A stretch of 64,000 bases of DNA, taken from the NCBI RefSeq assembly GCF_022370635.2, contig NZ_CP092362.2, positions 496,001 through 560,000 on the forward strand, given 5' to 3'. The translations under genes were made by a program, and so were the position numbers. This DNA is from Mycolicibacterium crocinum. GTDB taxonomy: Bacteria; Actinomycetota; Actinomycetes; Mycobacteriales; Mycobacteriaceae. Under the pieces are notes generated by a model, which worked only from the letters and a program-made list of their open reading frames with translations, did not search any database and was not told where the DNA came from. Shown in pieces: positions 25,614 to 43,135 of the stretch; within the stretch, counting starts at the first letter, position 1, and each line of letters begins with the position of its first letter.

Positions 25614-28600
25614 GTGACCGCGGCTGAAGCGGCCATGATCACCGACCGGATCGCGGAAGTCCTCGGCGTCGACCACACCGACATCGACCCGGACGGCGAC
25701 CTGATTGCGCAGGGGCTGGACTCCATTCGCATGATGGCGCTCGCCGGACGTTGGCGCCGTGCGGGATTCGACGTCGACTTCGCCCGACTCGCGGCCGCCC
25801 CGTCGATTCGAGCCTGGGCGGAGCTGCTGACGGCTCGCACGCCTGCCGAGGTGACGCCGGGTGACACGCAACCCGTTGACGGGGAGCCCTTTCCGATGGC
25901 GCCGATGCAGCACGCGATGTGGGTCGGCAGGCACGGCGATCAGCAGCTCGGCGGTGTGGCCGGGCATCTCTATGTGGAGTTCGACGGCGACACGGTGGAT
26001 CCGGACCGACTCCGGCGGGCGGCCACGCAGCTGGCGGCACGTCACCCCATGCTGCGAGTGCAGTTCCTGCCCGACGGCACCCAACGTGTCGGCGCCCCAC
26101 CCGCCGCCTTCCCGGTCGAGGTTCTGGACCTGCGTGACTGCGACGACGTCGAGGAGCGGCTGGCCGCGATCCGGTCGGCGAAATCGCGGCAGCAGCTCGC
26201 CGAGCAGGTCTTCGAGCTCACGCTGACGTTGCTTCCCGGGCACCGCAGCCGGCTGCACGTGGACCTGGATATGCAAGCCGCGGACGCCATGAGCTACCGC
26301 GCGCTGATGGCTGATCTCGCCGCCCTGTATCGCGGTGATTCACTCACCGCGATCGGCTACACGTATCAGCAGTATCGCCAACAACTTTCGCCGCCAGACC
26401 GGTTCGACGTCGATCGACGCTGGTGGTCCGACCGGGTGCCACAGTTGCCCGACGCGCCCGCACTGCCGGTGGTGCCCGCCGCCGACCGGACCGACCCCAC
26501 CCGGCCCGGGCGCCGGTGGCATTGGCTGGATCCGCACACCCGGGACGGACTGTTCGAGCGGGCGCGTGCCCACGGCGTTACGCCGGCGATGACACTGGCT
26601 GCATCGTTCGCCGACACGGTGGCCGGTTGGTCAGCCGATCCGCGCTTCCTGCTCAACGTTCCGCTGTTCGGGCGCGAACCGCTGCACCCGGATATCGAGA
26701 AGGTGGTCGGCGACTTCACCTCGTCGCTGCTGCTCGATGTCGACCTCGCCGCCGCCCACACCCCGGCGCAGCGGGCCCGGGCACTGCAGCACACCATGCA
26801 CGAGGCGGCGGCGCACGCGTCGTATCCGGGACTCTCGGTGTTGCGGGACATCAGCCGGCATCGCGGAACGCAGGTGCTCGCTCCGGTCGTGTTCACCAGC
26901 GCACTGGGCCTCGGCGAACTGTTCTCTGCCGATGTGACAACACAATTCGGTACACCGAACTGGATCATCTCGCAGGGACCGCAGGTGCTGCTCGACGCCC
27001 AGGTGACCGAATTCGCCGGTGGCATACTGCTCAACTGGGATGTCCGGGAGAGCGCGTTCCGTCCCGGCGTCATCGATGCGATGTTCGCCCACCACACCGC
27101 CGAAGTGCAGCGCCTGGCTCACGACGACGCCGCCTGGGACAGCGGGCGCGGTCCGTTGCTCCCGCCGGAACAGCGTGCGGTGCGGGACGCGGTGAACACC
27201 ACCGCGCTGCCCAGCGGAAAGATGTTGCACGACGGCTTCTTCGACACTGCGTCGCGTCAACCCGATGCTCCTGCGGTGTTCAGCAGCATGGGCGATCTCA
27301 CCTATGCGGACCTGCGCGAGCAATCGCTGGCGGTGGCTGCCGCCCTGCGCGCCGCAGGCCTCCCCGACAGGGGAACCGTCGCGGTTCTGGGACCCAAGAC
27401 GGCTGAACAGGTGCCGGCGCTGCTGGGCATCCACGCGGCGGGCGGTGCGTATCTGCCGGTCGGTAGTGACCAGCCGGCGGAACGCGCTCAGCGGATCCTT
27501 GCCAGCGGTGCGGTCGACATGGCTCTGGTGTGCGGTGCCGACCTGCCAGACCTCCCGGTGCCGGTGATGACCGTCGCCGACGCGATCGTGCGCGGCGCCG
27601 GAGCCGAATCTGATTCTGTGACAGAGGATTCGGACCGGCTGGCCTATGTGCTGTTCACCTCGGGGTCGACCGGGGAACCCAAGGGCGTCGAGGTCACCCA
27701 CGACGCTGCGATGAACACCGTCGAATTCATCGCCGAACATTTCGAGCTCGGCCCGCAGGACCGGTGTCTGGCGTTATCGACCCTCGAGTGCGATATCTCG
27801 GTGCTGGATGTGTTCGCCACCTTGACCACCGGTGGGGCGATCGTCGTGGTTGACGAGGTGCATCGCCGTGACCCGGACCAGTGGGTGCGGCTCATCGAAC
27901 GCCATCGGGTCACGGTGCTGCACTTCCTCCCCGGGTGGCTGGCAATGCTGCTCAACGTCGCGGGTCCGCTGCCGACGGTGCGGGTGGTGCCGACCGGCGG
28001 TGACTGGGTCACCCCGGTGATGGCGCGCGAGCTGCGCGACCGCGCGCCCGAGGTCCGGTTCGCCGGACTCGGCGGCGCCACCGAAACCGCGATCCACAAC
28101 ACGATCTGCGAAGTGGCCGACGTACCCGGGCACTGGACCGCGATTCCGTTCGGAAAGCCGTTGCCGAACAACCGATGCCGCGTCGTCGGTGCGGGCGGAG
28201 CGGATTGCCCGGATTGGGTGGTCGGTGAACTGTGGATCGGGGGACGGGGCCTCGCCCGCGGATACCGGGACCGGCCCGACCTGACTGCCGAGCGCTTCGT
28301 CGAACACGATGGACAGCGCTGGTATCGCACCGGTGATCTCGCCCGCTTCTGGCCGGACGGAACGTGCGAGTTCGTCGGGCGCGCCGATCACCGGGTCAAG
28401 ATCAGCGGTTACCGCGTCGAACTCGGTGAGGTCGAGGCGGCACTACACCGGGTTCCCGGCGTACGCGGTGCCGTCGCGGTGACCGTCCCCGGACCCACGC
28501 CGTCCCAGGACCGATTGGCGGCCGCCGTCCAGTTGGCGGCCGACCCCGGGCTCGACGCGCTGCGGGCGCAGCTCGCCAAAGACCTTCCCGCTCAAATGGT

Positions 28601-29040
28601 TCCGCATCACATCGAGGTGTTCGACCGAATTCCGTACAGCGTGGGCGGCAAGGTCGACCGCAAGGCCGTGGCCCAGCGGCTGGCGGAGCGCATCGACGCC
28701 GATACCGCGCATCGGACCCCGTCCGGCCCGGTTCAGTCGGCGCTGGCCGCGATCATCGCCGACATCCTCGGTACGACCGCGGTCGGAGCTGACGACGATT
28801 TCTTCGCCCTCGGCGGCGATTCCGTCCTGGCGACCACGCTCGTGGCGCGGATCCGGCAGCGACTGGACGTCACCGCCGTCAGCGTCGCCGACGTCTTCGC
28901 CACCCGCACCGTCGAAGCCCTGGCCCACCGGCTCGGCGAGCTCGAGCCGGCCCGCCGGCTCGACGCCATAGCAGAGCTGTACCTGGAAGTGACGCTCATG
29001 GACACCGCCGAGGTCACCTTGGCGCTCACCCGGAGATCTG

Positions 29041-29048
<8 letters not shown>
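25614..29048 (+). CDS. mbtB: Hydroxyphenyl-oxazoline synthetase MbtB, lacking the C-terminal thioesterase
   Basis: A 1144-residue NRPS with order aryl carrier-cyclisation-adenylation-peptidyl carrier. The aryl carrier Ser37 is in GLDSIRMM. The cyclisation domain (about 85-520) has DMQAADAMS, the D-x4-D-x2-S motif that makes oxazolines. The adenylation domain (about 545-1000) has VLFTSGSTGEPKG and GGATET. The carrier Ser1070 is in LGGDSVLA. It condenses salicylate with Ser or Thr and cyclises the product. M. tuberculosis MbtB continues with a thioesterase of roughly 250 residues; this one stops soon after the carrier (ending LYLEVTLMDTAEVTLAL). GTG 25614 follows AGGAGG by 4 bp. It overlaps the next NRPS gene by 8 bp. 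Confidence 0.93.
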
Positions 29049-35468
<6,420 letters not shown>

Positions 35469-35472
<4 letters not shown>

Positions 35473-38400
35473 CCGCTGCCGCCGACATTGACGATGTCCT
35501 GGCCCTGTCGCCGCTTCAACTGGGCCTGTACTCGCACGCCACGCTGATCGGACCAGACGGCGACGACCCCTACGTCATCGCGATGACGGCCGACGTGACC
35601 GGACCGCTCGACGTCGCGCTGCTGCGCGGCTGCGCGGCCGCGATGCTGGTGCGCCACCCCAACCTGCGGGCCAGCTTCTGGCACCAAGATCTGCCGCGGC
35701 CCGTTCAGATCATCCCGGCCATGGTCGAACTACCGTGGCAGCACGTTGCTGCGATAGATGACGAGCAGGCCGCCAGGCTCGAAAAGCGTGAGCGCGGGCG
35801 GGCTTTCACGTTGCATGACGGTCCGCTGATCCGCTTCCTGCTCATCGAATTGCCCGACCAGCGATGGCGGCTGGTGGTCACTGCGCACCACATCGTGATC
35901 GACGGTTGGTCGCTACCGGTGTTCATCGGGGAGATGCTCACGCTGTACCGCATCGGCGGCGATCTGGAAGCGCTGCCCCCTCCACGGCTGTACCGCGACT
36001 ACATCGGCTGGCTGGCCGAGCGCGATTCGGAAGCGGGCGAACGACTCTGGCGCCGTCACCTGGCCGGGATGCCCGGGCCGACGATGCTGTCACCCGCCCT
36101 GGGTGGTGACAGTTCTGGACTGCCCAGGCGCACTGAACTCGCGTTGCCCGCCGCCGACGCCGAGCAGTTGGCCGCCGCGGCCCGCTCTCGGGGAGTCACC
36201 CTCAACACGGTCATGCAGATGGCCTGGGCGCTGATCCTGGCCCGGCTGACCGACCGGGATGACGTGGTCTTCGGCGTCACGGTGTCGGGGAGGCCGCCCG
36301 AGCTCGCCGGGGTGGAAACCATGGTCGGCCTGTTCATCAACACCCTGCCGCTGCGGGTGCGCCTGGACCCGAACAAGCCGGTCGGCGAGCACTGTTCCAC
36401 GTTGCAGCGCGAAGCCGCCGAACTGCGCGACCACAGCTTTCTGACGCACTCACAGTTGCGCACCTTGGCCGGGGTCGGCGAGATGTTCGACACGCTGCTG
36501 GTATACGAGAGCTTCCCGCCCGGTGACGTGATCGGTGGACAGGAGATCGTTGCCGGTGGCGTCCACTTCCGGCCCGCCGCGATGGAGAGCCTGACCCACT
36601 TCCCGGTGACGGTGGCCGCGTACCGCAACACCGCCGAGCTGACCCTGCTGGTCGAGGTCACCGACAACGCCCTCGGCATGATGTCCGCGGAGACGCTTGG
36701 CCGACGGGTGTTGCAGACGATGCGCCGCCTGATCGACGGGTGGGATCGGCCGCTTGGCGGCATCGACATTGTGCTCGACGATGAACGCCTTCCGTTCGAG
36801 TTGAGCACATGCGTCGCCGCCGACGTCGGGGTTGCCGAACGCTTCGCCGAAGCTGCGGCAGCGCACGCCGATTCGATCGCCATACGGTGGGACGGCGGCC
36901 AGCTGGACTACACCGAACTGCATGAGCGCTCGGACCGGATGGCCGGTCTCCTACGCGAATCCGGCGTGACCGCCGAAGGACCGGTCGCGATTCAGCTGCC
37001 GCGCGGTGCCGACTACGTGGCCGCGATGCTCGGCGTGCTCAAGGCCGGCGGGATGTACGTGCCGCTCGAGCCGGAGATGCCGGCAGGCCGGGTCGATTCG
37101 ATTCTGGCGCAGACCGGTGCCACCGTCGTCATCGACGACACCATGGTGGCGGCCGCTCGCACGGCTCCGCGATTCCGCGCGCGGACGCATCCGGGCCAGG
37201 CTGCCTATGCGGTGTTCACCTCTGGAACCACCGGAGAACCCAAGGGCGTCATCGGAACTCACGGCGCTCTGCTCGCCTATATCGATGACCACGCCGAGCG
37301 GATGCTGAGGCCGGCGGCCGAACGTCTGGGCCGGCCGCTACGCATCGGCCACGCCTGGTCGTTCGCGTTCGACGCTGCCTGGCAACCGCTGGCCGGCTTG
37401 TTGTTCGGCCACACCGTGCACCTCATCTCCGAGTCCGACCGCCGAGACGCCGAGGCGCTGGTCGGCATCATCGAACAGCACGGAATCGACATGCTCGACG
37501 TCACCCCGTCGATGTTCACCGGCCTGCGTCAGGCTGGACTACTCGATTCCGGGCGGCTCTCCGTACTCGCGCTGGGTGGCGAGGCCATCGGTTCTGGTGA
37601 CTGGACTGACATCCGAAAGGCCTGCACCGCAACACCATTGGCTGCACACAACTGCTACGGCCCGACCGAGACCACTGTCGAGGCCGTGGTGGCCGCCATC
37701 GCCGACCACGACGCTCCGGTGATCGGTTACCCGACCCGATCGACCCGCGCCGTCGTGCTCGACTCCTGGCTGCAACCCGTCCCGGACGGAGTGGTGGGGG
37801 AGTTGTACCTGGCCGGAGAGCAGGTAACCAGGGGCTACCTCGGTCGCCCGGTCGAGACCGCGGCGCGATTCGTCGCCGCACCGGGTGGCGGACGGATGTA
37901 CCGAACCGGGGACCTGGTGCGCTGTGACGCCGGAGGTGCGCTGTCCTTCGTCGGCCGGGCCGATGCCCAGATCCAGGTCCGCGGACACCGCGTCGAACCG
38001 GGCGAGATCGAGGCGGTGCTGGCCGATGTGCCCGGCGTGCGGCATGCCCATGTCGCCGTCCACCAGCAGCCGTCCGGTCCTCGGCTGGTCGGGTATATCG
38101 CCGGCGACGTGACAGTGCCCGACCTGCGGCCGTTACTGCGGAACCGGTTGCCCCGCTACATGCTTCCGCACCGGCTGATCGTCGTGGACGCGATCCCGCT
38201 GACGGCCAACGGCAAGGTGGACGAGGCCGCGCTGGCGAGAATGGCCGCGCCGGAGGAGAACCCCGAGCCGCCGAGCACACCCACGGAAGTCGCTCTGAGC
38301 GAGGTTGTTTCGGGGCTGCTCGGCCTTGACGTGGTCGATATCGACACCGACCTGCTCGAGTTGGGACTCGACAGCATCGCCGCGCTGTCCTTGGTTCAGC

Positions 38401-39743
38401 TCGCGCGCAGCCGAGGGCTGCCGCTGCGGGCTCGACTGGTCCTCGAGTGCGCAACTCTGCGTGAACTCGCCGCCGCCGTCGATCGGGATACCACCGACGA
38501 GCTCGCCGCCGGACCGGAGCCCGAGGGTCCGATCCCGGCGCTGCCCGCCGTGCACTGGCTGTACGAGCACGGTGATCCGCGACGCCTGTCGCAAGTGGAG
38601 GCGATCCGATTGCCCGCCGATGCAGACGGCGCGCGGTTACGCCTTCTGTTGGACGGCATCGCCGGCGGGCACGAGATGTTCCGCAGCCGCCTTGACCGCT
38701 CGACGATGACGTTCGTCCCGGCCGGCCAAGACACCATTCCGCTGACCGAGGTCGTGGTCTCCGGTGAACTGCTCGACGCCGTGACCGAACACGCCGCCGC
38801 CGCCATCGAACGACTCGATCCCGAGCGGGGGAACCTGACCGAAGCATTGTGGCTGCACCACATCGGTGACGCCGGCGTGCTCGTCCTGGTGGTCCACGTG
38901 CTCGTGATGGATCCCGCTTCATGGCGAATCGTGCTGGGTGAGTTGATGGCCAACTGGTCGACGGCCGGCGCGGGTGAACTCGGTCCGGTCAACGGAGAAC
39001 GGATCAGTTACCGCCGGTGGGCGAACACGCTCACCGAACGCGCGACGGGCCTCGACACCGTCGACTTCTGGATCGCACAGGTCGACGGCGGCGACCCGAG
39101 GTTGGGAGCCAGGCGGATTCGCCCCGGGACCGATCGGTTCGGCGACCTCGCGATCACCGTGACCGTCGCCGAGAGCGATGTCACCGCCGCATTGCTCCAT
39201 GGGCAGGTGCCGATCCAGGAAGTGCTGGCCGACGCGTGCGCCCGACTGATCGTCCGCTGGCGCGAGCTACGCGGAGACGTCAGCCCGGTTCCGCTGCTGT
39301 CCCTGGAGACACACGGGCGTGACGGCGCCGACGATACGGTGGGCCTGCTCAGCGCCATCTATCCACTGCGCATCCGGCCGGGCGAACCGATGCCCGAAAT
39401 ACCGGGATGGTCAACGGATTACGCCCTGCTGCGCTATGCCCGGCCGGACACCGCGCAGCGGCTCCGGGGCTTCCGTGGTCCGCAGCTGCTGCTGAACTAT
39501 CTCGGCAGGCTTGACCTCGACGCCGGCCCTCTGCTGGATCGCGCCTTGCTCGCCCATCTCTCGATCATGACCGAGCCGAACGTCGCGGTGCGCCACGAGT
39601 TGACGCTCGTGGCCGCGGTCGCCGGCGGAAAGCTGGTCACCCAGTGGCGAACCCTGCCGGACATTTTCACTGATTCCGATATCGCTGTGCTGCAGACGAT
39701 GTGGAGCGACGTGTTACACGAGCTGGCTGGAGTGACCCGGTGA
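35469..39743 (+). CDS. mbtF: Terminal siderophore NRPS MbtF
   Basis: 1424 residues: C (about 10-430, HHIVIDGWS), A (about 460-900, FTSGTTGEPKGVIG, NCYGPTETT, YRTGDL), PCP (Ser969 in LGLDSIAAL) and a terminal condensation/epimerisation-like domain (about 1020-1420). In that last domain the HHxxxDxxSW motif reads HVLVMDPASW, so the second His is lost. By hand alignment the A-domain pocket is roughly DAQDAGCVEK, with Asp and Glu that could hold a polar or basic side chain, consistent with Lys or a relative. In mycobactin MbtF adds the last Lys, which becomes the cyclic hydroxamate, and the final domain may help release or cyclise it. GTG 35469 overlaps the previous stop by 4 bp (GTGA); it likewise overlaps mbtG by 4 bp. 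Confidence 0.88.
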
Positions 39744-41029
39744 CCGCGCGGCTGGCGATTCTCGGTGCCGGTGCGAAAGCGGTGGCGGTGGCCGCCAAGG
39801 CGGCGACGCTGCGCGACATGGGCGTCGCCGCACCGGACATCGTGGCGGTGGAGCGGACTGCGGTCGCGGCGAACTGGCGGGCCGGCGGGGGTTGGACTGA
39901 CGGTCAGCACCGGCTGGGTACGAGCCCGGAGAAGGACGTCGGTTTCCCGTATCGGTCGACGATCCTGCCGGGACGCAACAGTGAACTCGATCGGCGGATG
40001 ATGCGGCTGAGCTGGCAGTCCTACCTGGTGGCCACCGGGCGATTCGCGGAGTGGGTAGACCGCGGCAAGCCGGCGCCCACCCACGAGACGTGGGCGAGCT
40101 ATCTGCGCTGGGTGGCCGACGCCGCTGCACTGAATGTTGTTGACGGAGAGGTTATCCGGCTGTCGCTCGAGGATCGGTCGTGGGTGCTTCACACGCACAC
40201 CGGCACCGTCGAGGCCGATGCGGTGATGATGACCGGACCGGGCCAGCCGGGCCGGTCGGTACTGCCCGGGCATCCGCAGGTGCTCTCCATTGCCCAGTTC
40301 TGGCAGGTGTCGACCATGAATCAACGGCTCGACGCGGAGCGGGTCGCGGTGATCGGCGGCGGTGAGACCGCCGCGTCGATGCTCAACGAGTTGTTCCGGC
40401 ATCGGGTGTCCACGATCACCGTGATCTCACCACAGGCCACGCTGTTCACCCGGGGCGAGAGCTACTTCGAGAATCGGATGTTCAGCGACCCGACGGACTG
40501 GACCGGGCTGACGCTCGCCGAGCGCCGCGACGTGATGGCTCGCACTGACCGCGGGGTGTTCTCCGCGCGAGTCCAGGACTCACTGCTCGCCGACGACCGC
40601 ATCCGGCACCTACGTGGCCGGGTCGCGCACGGTGTCGCCGCCGACGACCGGATCCGCATCACCTTGCACACCGACCGCCACGGCGAGCGGCTGGAAACGG
40701 TGCACGGATTCGACCTCGTCATCGACGGTTCGGGCGCCGACTCGCTCTGGTTCCTGCCGTTGTTGGGCCCGGACGTGATGGACCTGCTCGAGGTCCGGCT
40801 GAACGGACCCGTGACCGGCGACCGGCTGCAACAGGCGATCGGACACGACCTGTCGCTGGCCGGGGTAGCGCCAAAGCTGTTTCTGCCCAACCTGTCCGGG
40901 CTCAACCAGGGTCCCGGATTTCCCAACCTGAGCTGCCTGGGACTGCTCTCCGATCGCATCCTCGGAGCCCGGCCCGGCGCCCAGCCGAATCGAACCAACG
41001 GGAGGAACGTTGAGTACCAATCCATTTGA
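39740..41029 (+). CDS. mbtG: L-lysine N6-monooxygenase MbtG
   Basis: A 429-residue flavin N-hydroxylase that makes the hydroxamate groups of mycobactin, using FAD, NADPH and oxygen. LAILGAGAKAVAVAAKA is the FAD site, with the variant GAGAKA of MbtG proteins. GGWTDGQHRLGTSPEKDVGFPYRS and VAVIGGGETAASMLNELF (NADPH site, about 215-232) are present, as is HGFDLVIDGSGAD. The C-terminal GPGFPNLSCLGLLSDR is also conserved. GTG 39740 overlaps the mbtF stop by 4 bp, and the 3' end overlaps mbtH by 20 bp. Length is close to M. tuberculosis MbtG. Substrate could be Lys or Orn, as the A-domain specificity is unproven. Confidence 0.93.
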   Translation: MTARLAILGAGAKAVAVAAKAATLRDMGVAAPDIVAVERTAVAANWRAGGGWTDGQHRLGTSPEKDVGFPYRSTILPGRNSELDRRMMRLSWQSYLVATGRFAEWVDRGKPAPTHETWASYLRWVADAAALNVVDGEVIRLSLEDRSWVLHTHTGTVEADAVMMTGPGQPGRSVLPGHPQVLSIAQFWQVSTMNQRLDAERVAVIGGGETAASMLNELFRHRVSTITVISPQATLFTRGESYFENRMFSDPTDWTGLTLAERRDVMARTDRGVFSARVQDSLLADDRIRHLRGRVAHGVAADDRIRITLHTDRHGERLETVHGFDLVIDGSGADSLWFLPLLGPDVMDLLEVRLNGPVTGDRLQQAIGHDLSLAGVAPKLFLPNLSGLNQGPGFPNLSCLGLLSDRILGARPGAQPNRTNGRNVEYQSI

Positions 41030-41207
41030 CGACGAAGACGGCCGCTTCTATGTCCTCGTCAACGACGAGGAGCAATACAGCCTGTGGCCGGCGTTCGCCG
41101 ACATCCCGGCCGGATGGCGGGTGGCCTTCGGCGAGGCTGGCCGATCCGAGTGCGCGGAGTTCGTCGAGCAGAACTGGTCGGATATGCGTCCGAAGAGCGT
41201 CCGCTGA
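41010..41207 (+). CDS. mbtH: MbtH-like NRPS accessory protein
   Basis: 65 residues with the complete MbtH signature: NPFDDEDGRFYVLVNDEEQYSLWP, then VPAGW-like IPAGWRVAFGEAGR and the C-terminal EQNWSDMRP. MbtH proteins bind NRPS adenylation domains and are needed for their folding or activity. The start is TTG 41010, with GGAGGA 3 bp upstream; this overlaps the end of mbtG by 20 bp. Last gene of the siderophore operon, 95 bp before eccA3. Confidence 0.95.
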   Translation: MSTNPFDDEDGRFYVLVNDEEQYSLWPAFADIPAGWRVAFGEAGRSECAEFVEQNWSDMRPKSVR

Positions 41208-41248
41208 GGTCTCGACAGTCAAGTTATGCAATGCTAACTTTCTCGTAA

Positions 41249-41267
41249 GTTGGTTAGGCAAACCTAA
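41249..41267 (+). promoter_or_regulatory. IdeR iron box upstream of the ESX-3 operon
   Basis: GTTGGTTAGGCAAACCTAA matches the IdeR consensus at 16 of 19 positions, the best box in the window. It lies 36 bp before the eccA3 start in the 95-bp mbtH-eccA3 gap. A single box can repress ESX-3 in iron-replete cells, as known for M. tuberculosis Rv0282. Confidence 0.85.
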
Positions 41268-41302
41268 GGAGATGGGGGTGGCGTCGACGGCTGCCCCGCA
41301 CG

Positions 41303-43135
41303 ATGCCCATGGACAACGGTTTAGTGACTTCGGCACGCCGAGCGCGCCTCGATGCGGATCTGGTGAGCAGGTTCGCCATCTGCTGTAAAGCGCTCGGTCT
41401 GCCGGTATACGACCGGCGCCGACCCGCCGACATACCCGCCGCGCGCCGGGCCTTCACCGAACTCACCCGGGTGGCCCACGATCACTGTGATGCCTGGACG
41501 GGCCTGGCTGCGACTGGCGCTGCGACGCTCGACGTGCTGGCCGCGGTGGTCCGTACCGCCGACACCAGTGGGGTGCTGCAGCGGCGCATCGAACTGCCTA
41601 CCGGGGCACTCGGCTTCGATTACGACACCGGGCTCTACCTGCGGTTCCGGGCCTCCACCACCGATGACTTCCGGCTCGCGTACGCCGCGGCGCTGGCGAT
41701 CGACGGCGCCTTCCACACCGCCGAGGAGATCGTCAGCGAGATCCGTGCGCGACGGCCCCAGTGGCGCGAAGCGCGCTGGGTCGATGTGGCCCTGCGGTCC
41801 CGGGCGCAGCGCTGGTCGGACGTCGTCAAGCTGCTGACCCCAGTGGTCAACGACACCGCACTCGACCCCTTCTTCGCGCACGCCGCCAAAGTCGCTCTCG
41901 GTGTGGCGCTGGCACGGCTCGGCATGTTCGCGCCCGCACTGTCCTATCTCGAGGATCCCGACGGCCCGGTCGCGGTGGCCGCGGTGGACGGCGCACTGGT
42001 CAAGGCGTTGTCCCTGCGGGCCTACGGTGACGAGGGCACCGCCGCGGACGTCTTGCAGGATCTGTACGCCGCCAACCCGGACAACGAGCAGGTGGAGCAC
42101 GCGCTGTCCGATCCCACCTTCGGGATCGCCACCACTACGGCCGCCCGTATCGATGCCCGCACCGACCCGTGGGACGTCGAAACCGAGCCCACGGCAGACG
42201 ATTTCATCGATCCTGACGCGCGCGAACGCAAGGCCGCCTTGCTCGAAGAGGCTGAACGGGAGCTCGGCGAGTTCATCGGCCTCGACGAGGTGAAGAACCA
42301 GGTGTCGCGATTGAAGAGCTCGGTCGCGATGGCGTTGCGGCGTGAGGAGCGCGGACTGGCCGTCGCTCAGCGCACCCATCACCTGGTCTTCGCCGGTCCG
42401 CCCGGAACCGGTAAGACCACGATCGCGCGCGTGGTGGCCAAGATCTACTGCGGGCTGGGACTGCTCAAGCGGGAGAACGTCCGCGAGGTACACCGCGCCG
42501 ACATGATCGGCCAGCACATCGGCGAAACCGAGGCGAAGACCAACGCCCTCATCGACAGCGCGCTCGACGGCGTGCTGTTTCTGGACGAGGCGTACGCATT
42601 GGTCGCGACCGGCGCGAAGAACGACTTCGGTCTGGTCGCCATCGACACCCTGCTGGCGCGGATGGAGAACGACCGCGACCGTCTGGTCGTCATCATCGCC
42701 GGTTATCGCGCCGACCTCGATCGCTTCTTGGACACCAACGAAGGCCTGCGCTCGCGATTCACCCGCAGCATCGTCTTCCCGTCCTACTCGGCGGCCGAGC
42801 TCGTCGAGATCGCCGTGGCGATGGCGGCCAACCGGGACAGCGTGTTCGAGCCCGCAGCGCTGCACCATCTCGAGGAGCTGTTCGGCCAGCTCGCGGATTC
42901 GTCGACGCCCGACTCGACCGGGATCGCGCGGCGAGGCCTCGATATTGCCGGCAACGGACGATTCGTCCGCAATGTGGTCGAACGGTCCGAGGAGGAAAGA
43001 GAATTCAGGTTGGACCACACCGACCTCGCCGGTGCTGACTTCACCGACGAGCAGCTGATGACCATCACGGCGGCCGATGTGCGCGCCTCCGTCGTACCGC
43101 TGCTGCGTGGCCTTGGGCTGACGGTGCCCGCATGA
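41303..43135 (+). CDS. eccA3: ESX-3 cytosolic AAA+ ATPase EccA3
   Basis: The 610 residues comprise an N-terminal TPR-like helical domain (about 1-290) and a CbxX/CfqX-type AAA+ domain (about 320-605). The latter has Walker A GPPGTGKTT, Walker B GVLFLDEAYAL and the sensor/arginine region RSRFTRSIVF. It is thought to remodel or recycle substrate-chaperone complexes of ESX-3 in the cytosol. First gene of an eleven-gene operon with mostly 4-bp overlaps. The start is uncertain: ATG 41303 and ATG 41309 are both possible and neither has a strong ribosome site, while the iron box is only 36 bp upstream. Confidence 0.94.
   Translation: MPMDNGLVTSARRARLDADLVSRFAICCKALGLPVYDRRRPADIPAARRAFTELTRVAHDHCDAWTGLAATGAATLDVLAAVVRTADTSGVLQRRIELPTGALGFDYDTGLYLRFRASTTDDFRLAYAAALAIDGAFHTAEEIVSEIRARRPQWREARWVDVALRSRAQRWSDVVKLLTPVVNDTALDPFFAHAAKVALGVALARLGMFAPALSYLEDPDGPVAVAAVDGALVKALSLRAYGDEGTAADVLQDLYAANPDNEQVEHALSDPTFGIATTTAARIDARTDPWDVETEPTADDFIDPDARERKAALLEEAERELGEFIGLDEVKNQVSRLKSSVAMALRREERGLAVAQRTHHLVFAGPPGTGKTTIARVVAKIYCGLGLLKRENVREVHRADMIGQHIGETEAKTNALIDSALDGVLFLDEAYALVATGAKNDFGLVAIDTLLARMENDRDRLVVIIAGYRADLDRFLDTNEGLRSRFTRSIVFPSYSAAELVEIAVAMAANRDSVFEPAALHHLEELFGQLADSSTPDSTGIARRGLDIAGNGRFVRNVVERSEEEREFRLDHTDLAGADFTDEQLMTITAADVRASVVPLLRGLGLTVPA

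Noticed and set aside
41026..41388. 120-codon frame spanning the mbtH-eccA3 gap
   Set aside because: It crosses mbtH, the iron box and the eccA3 start in a different frame with no recognisable protein.
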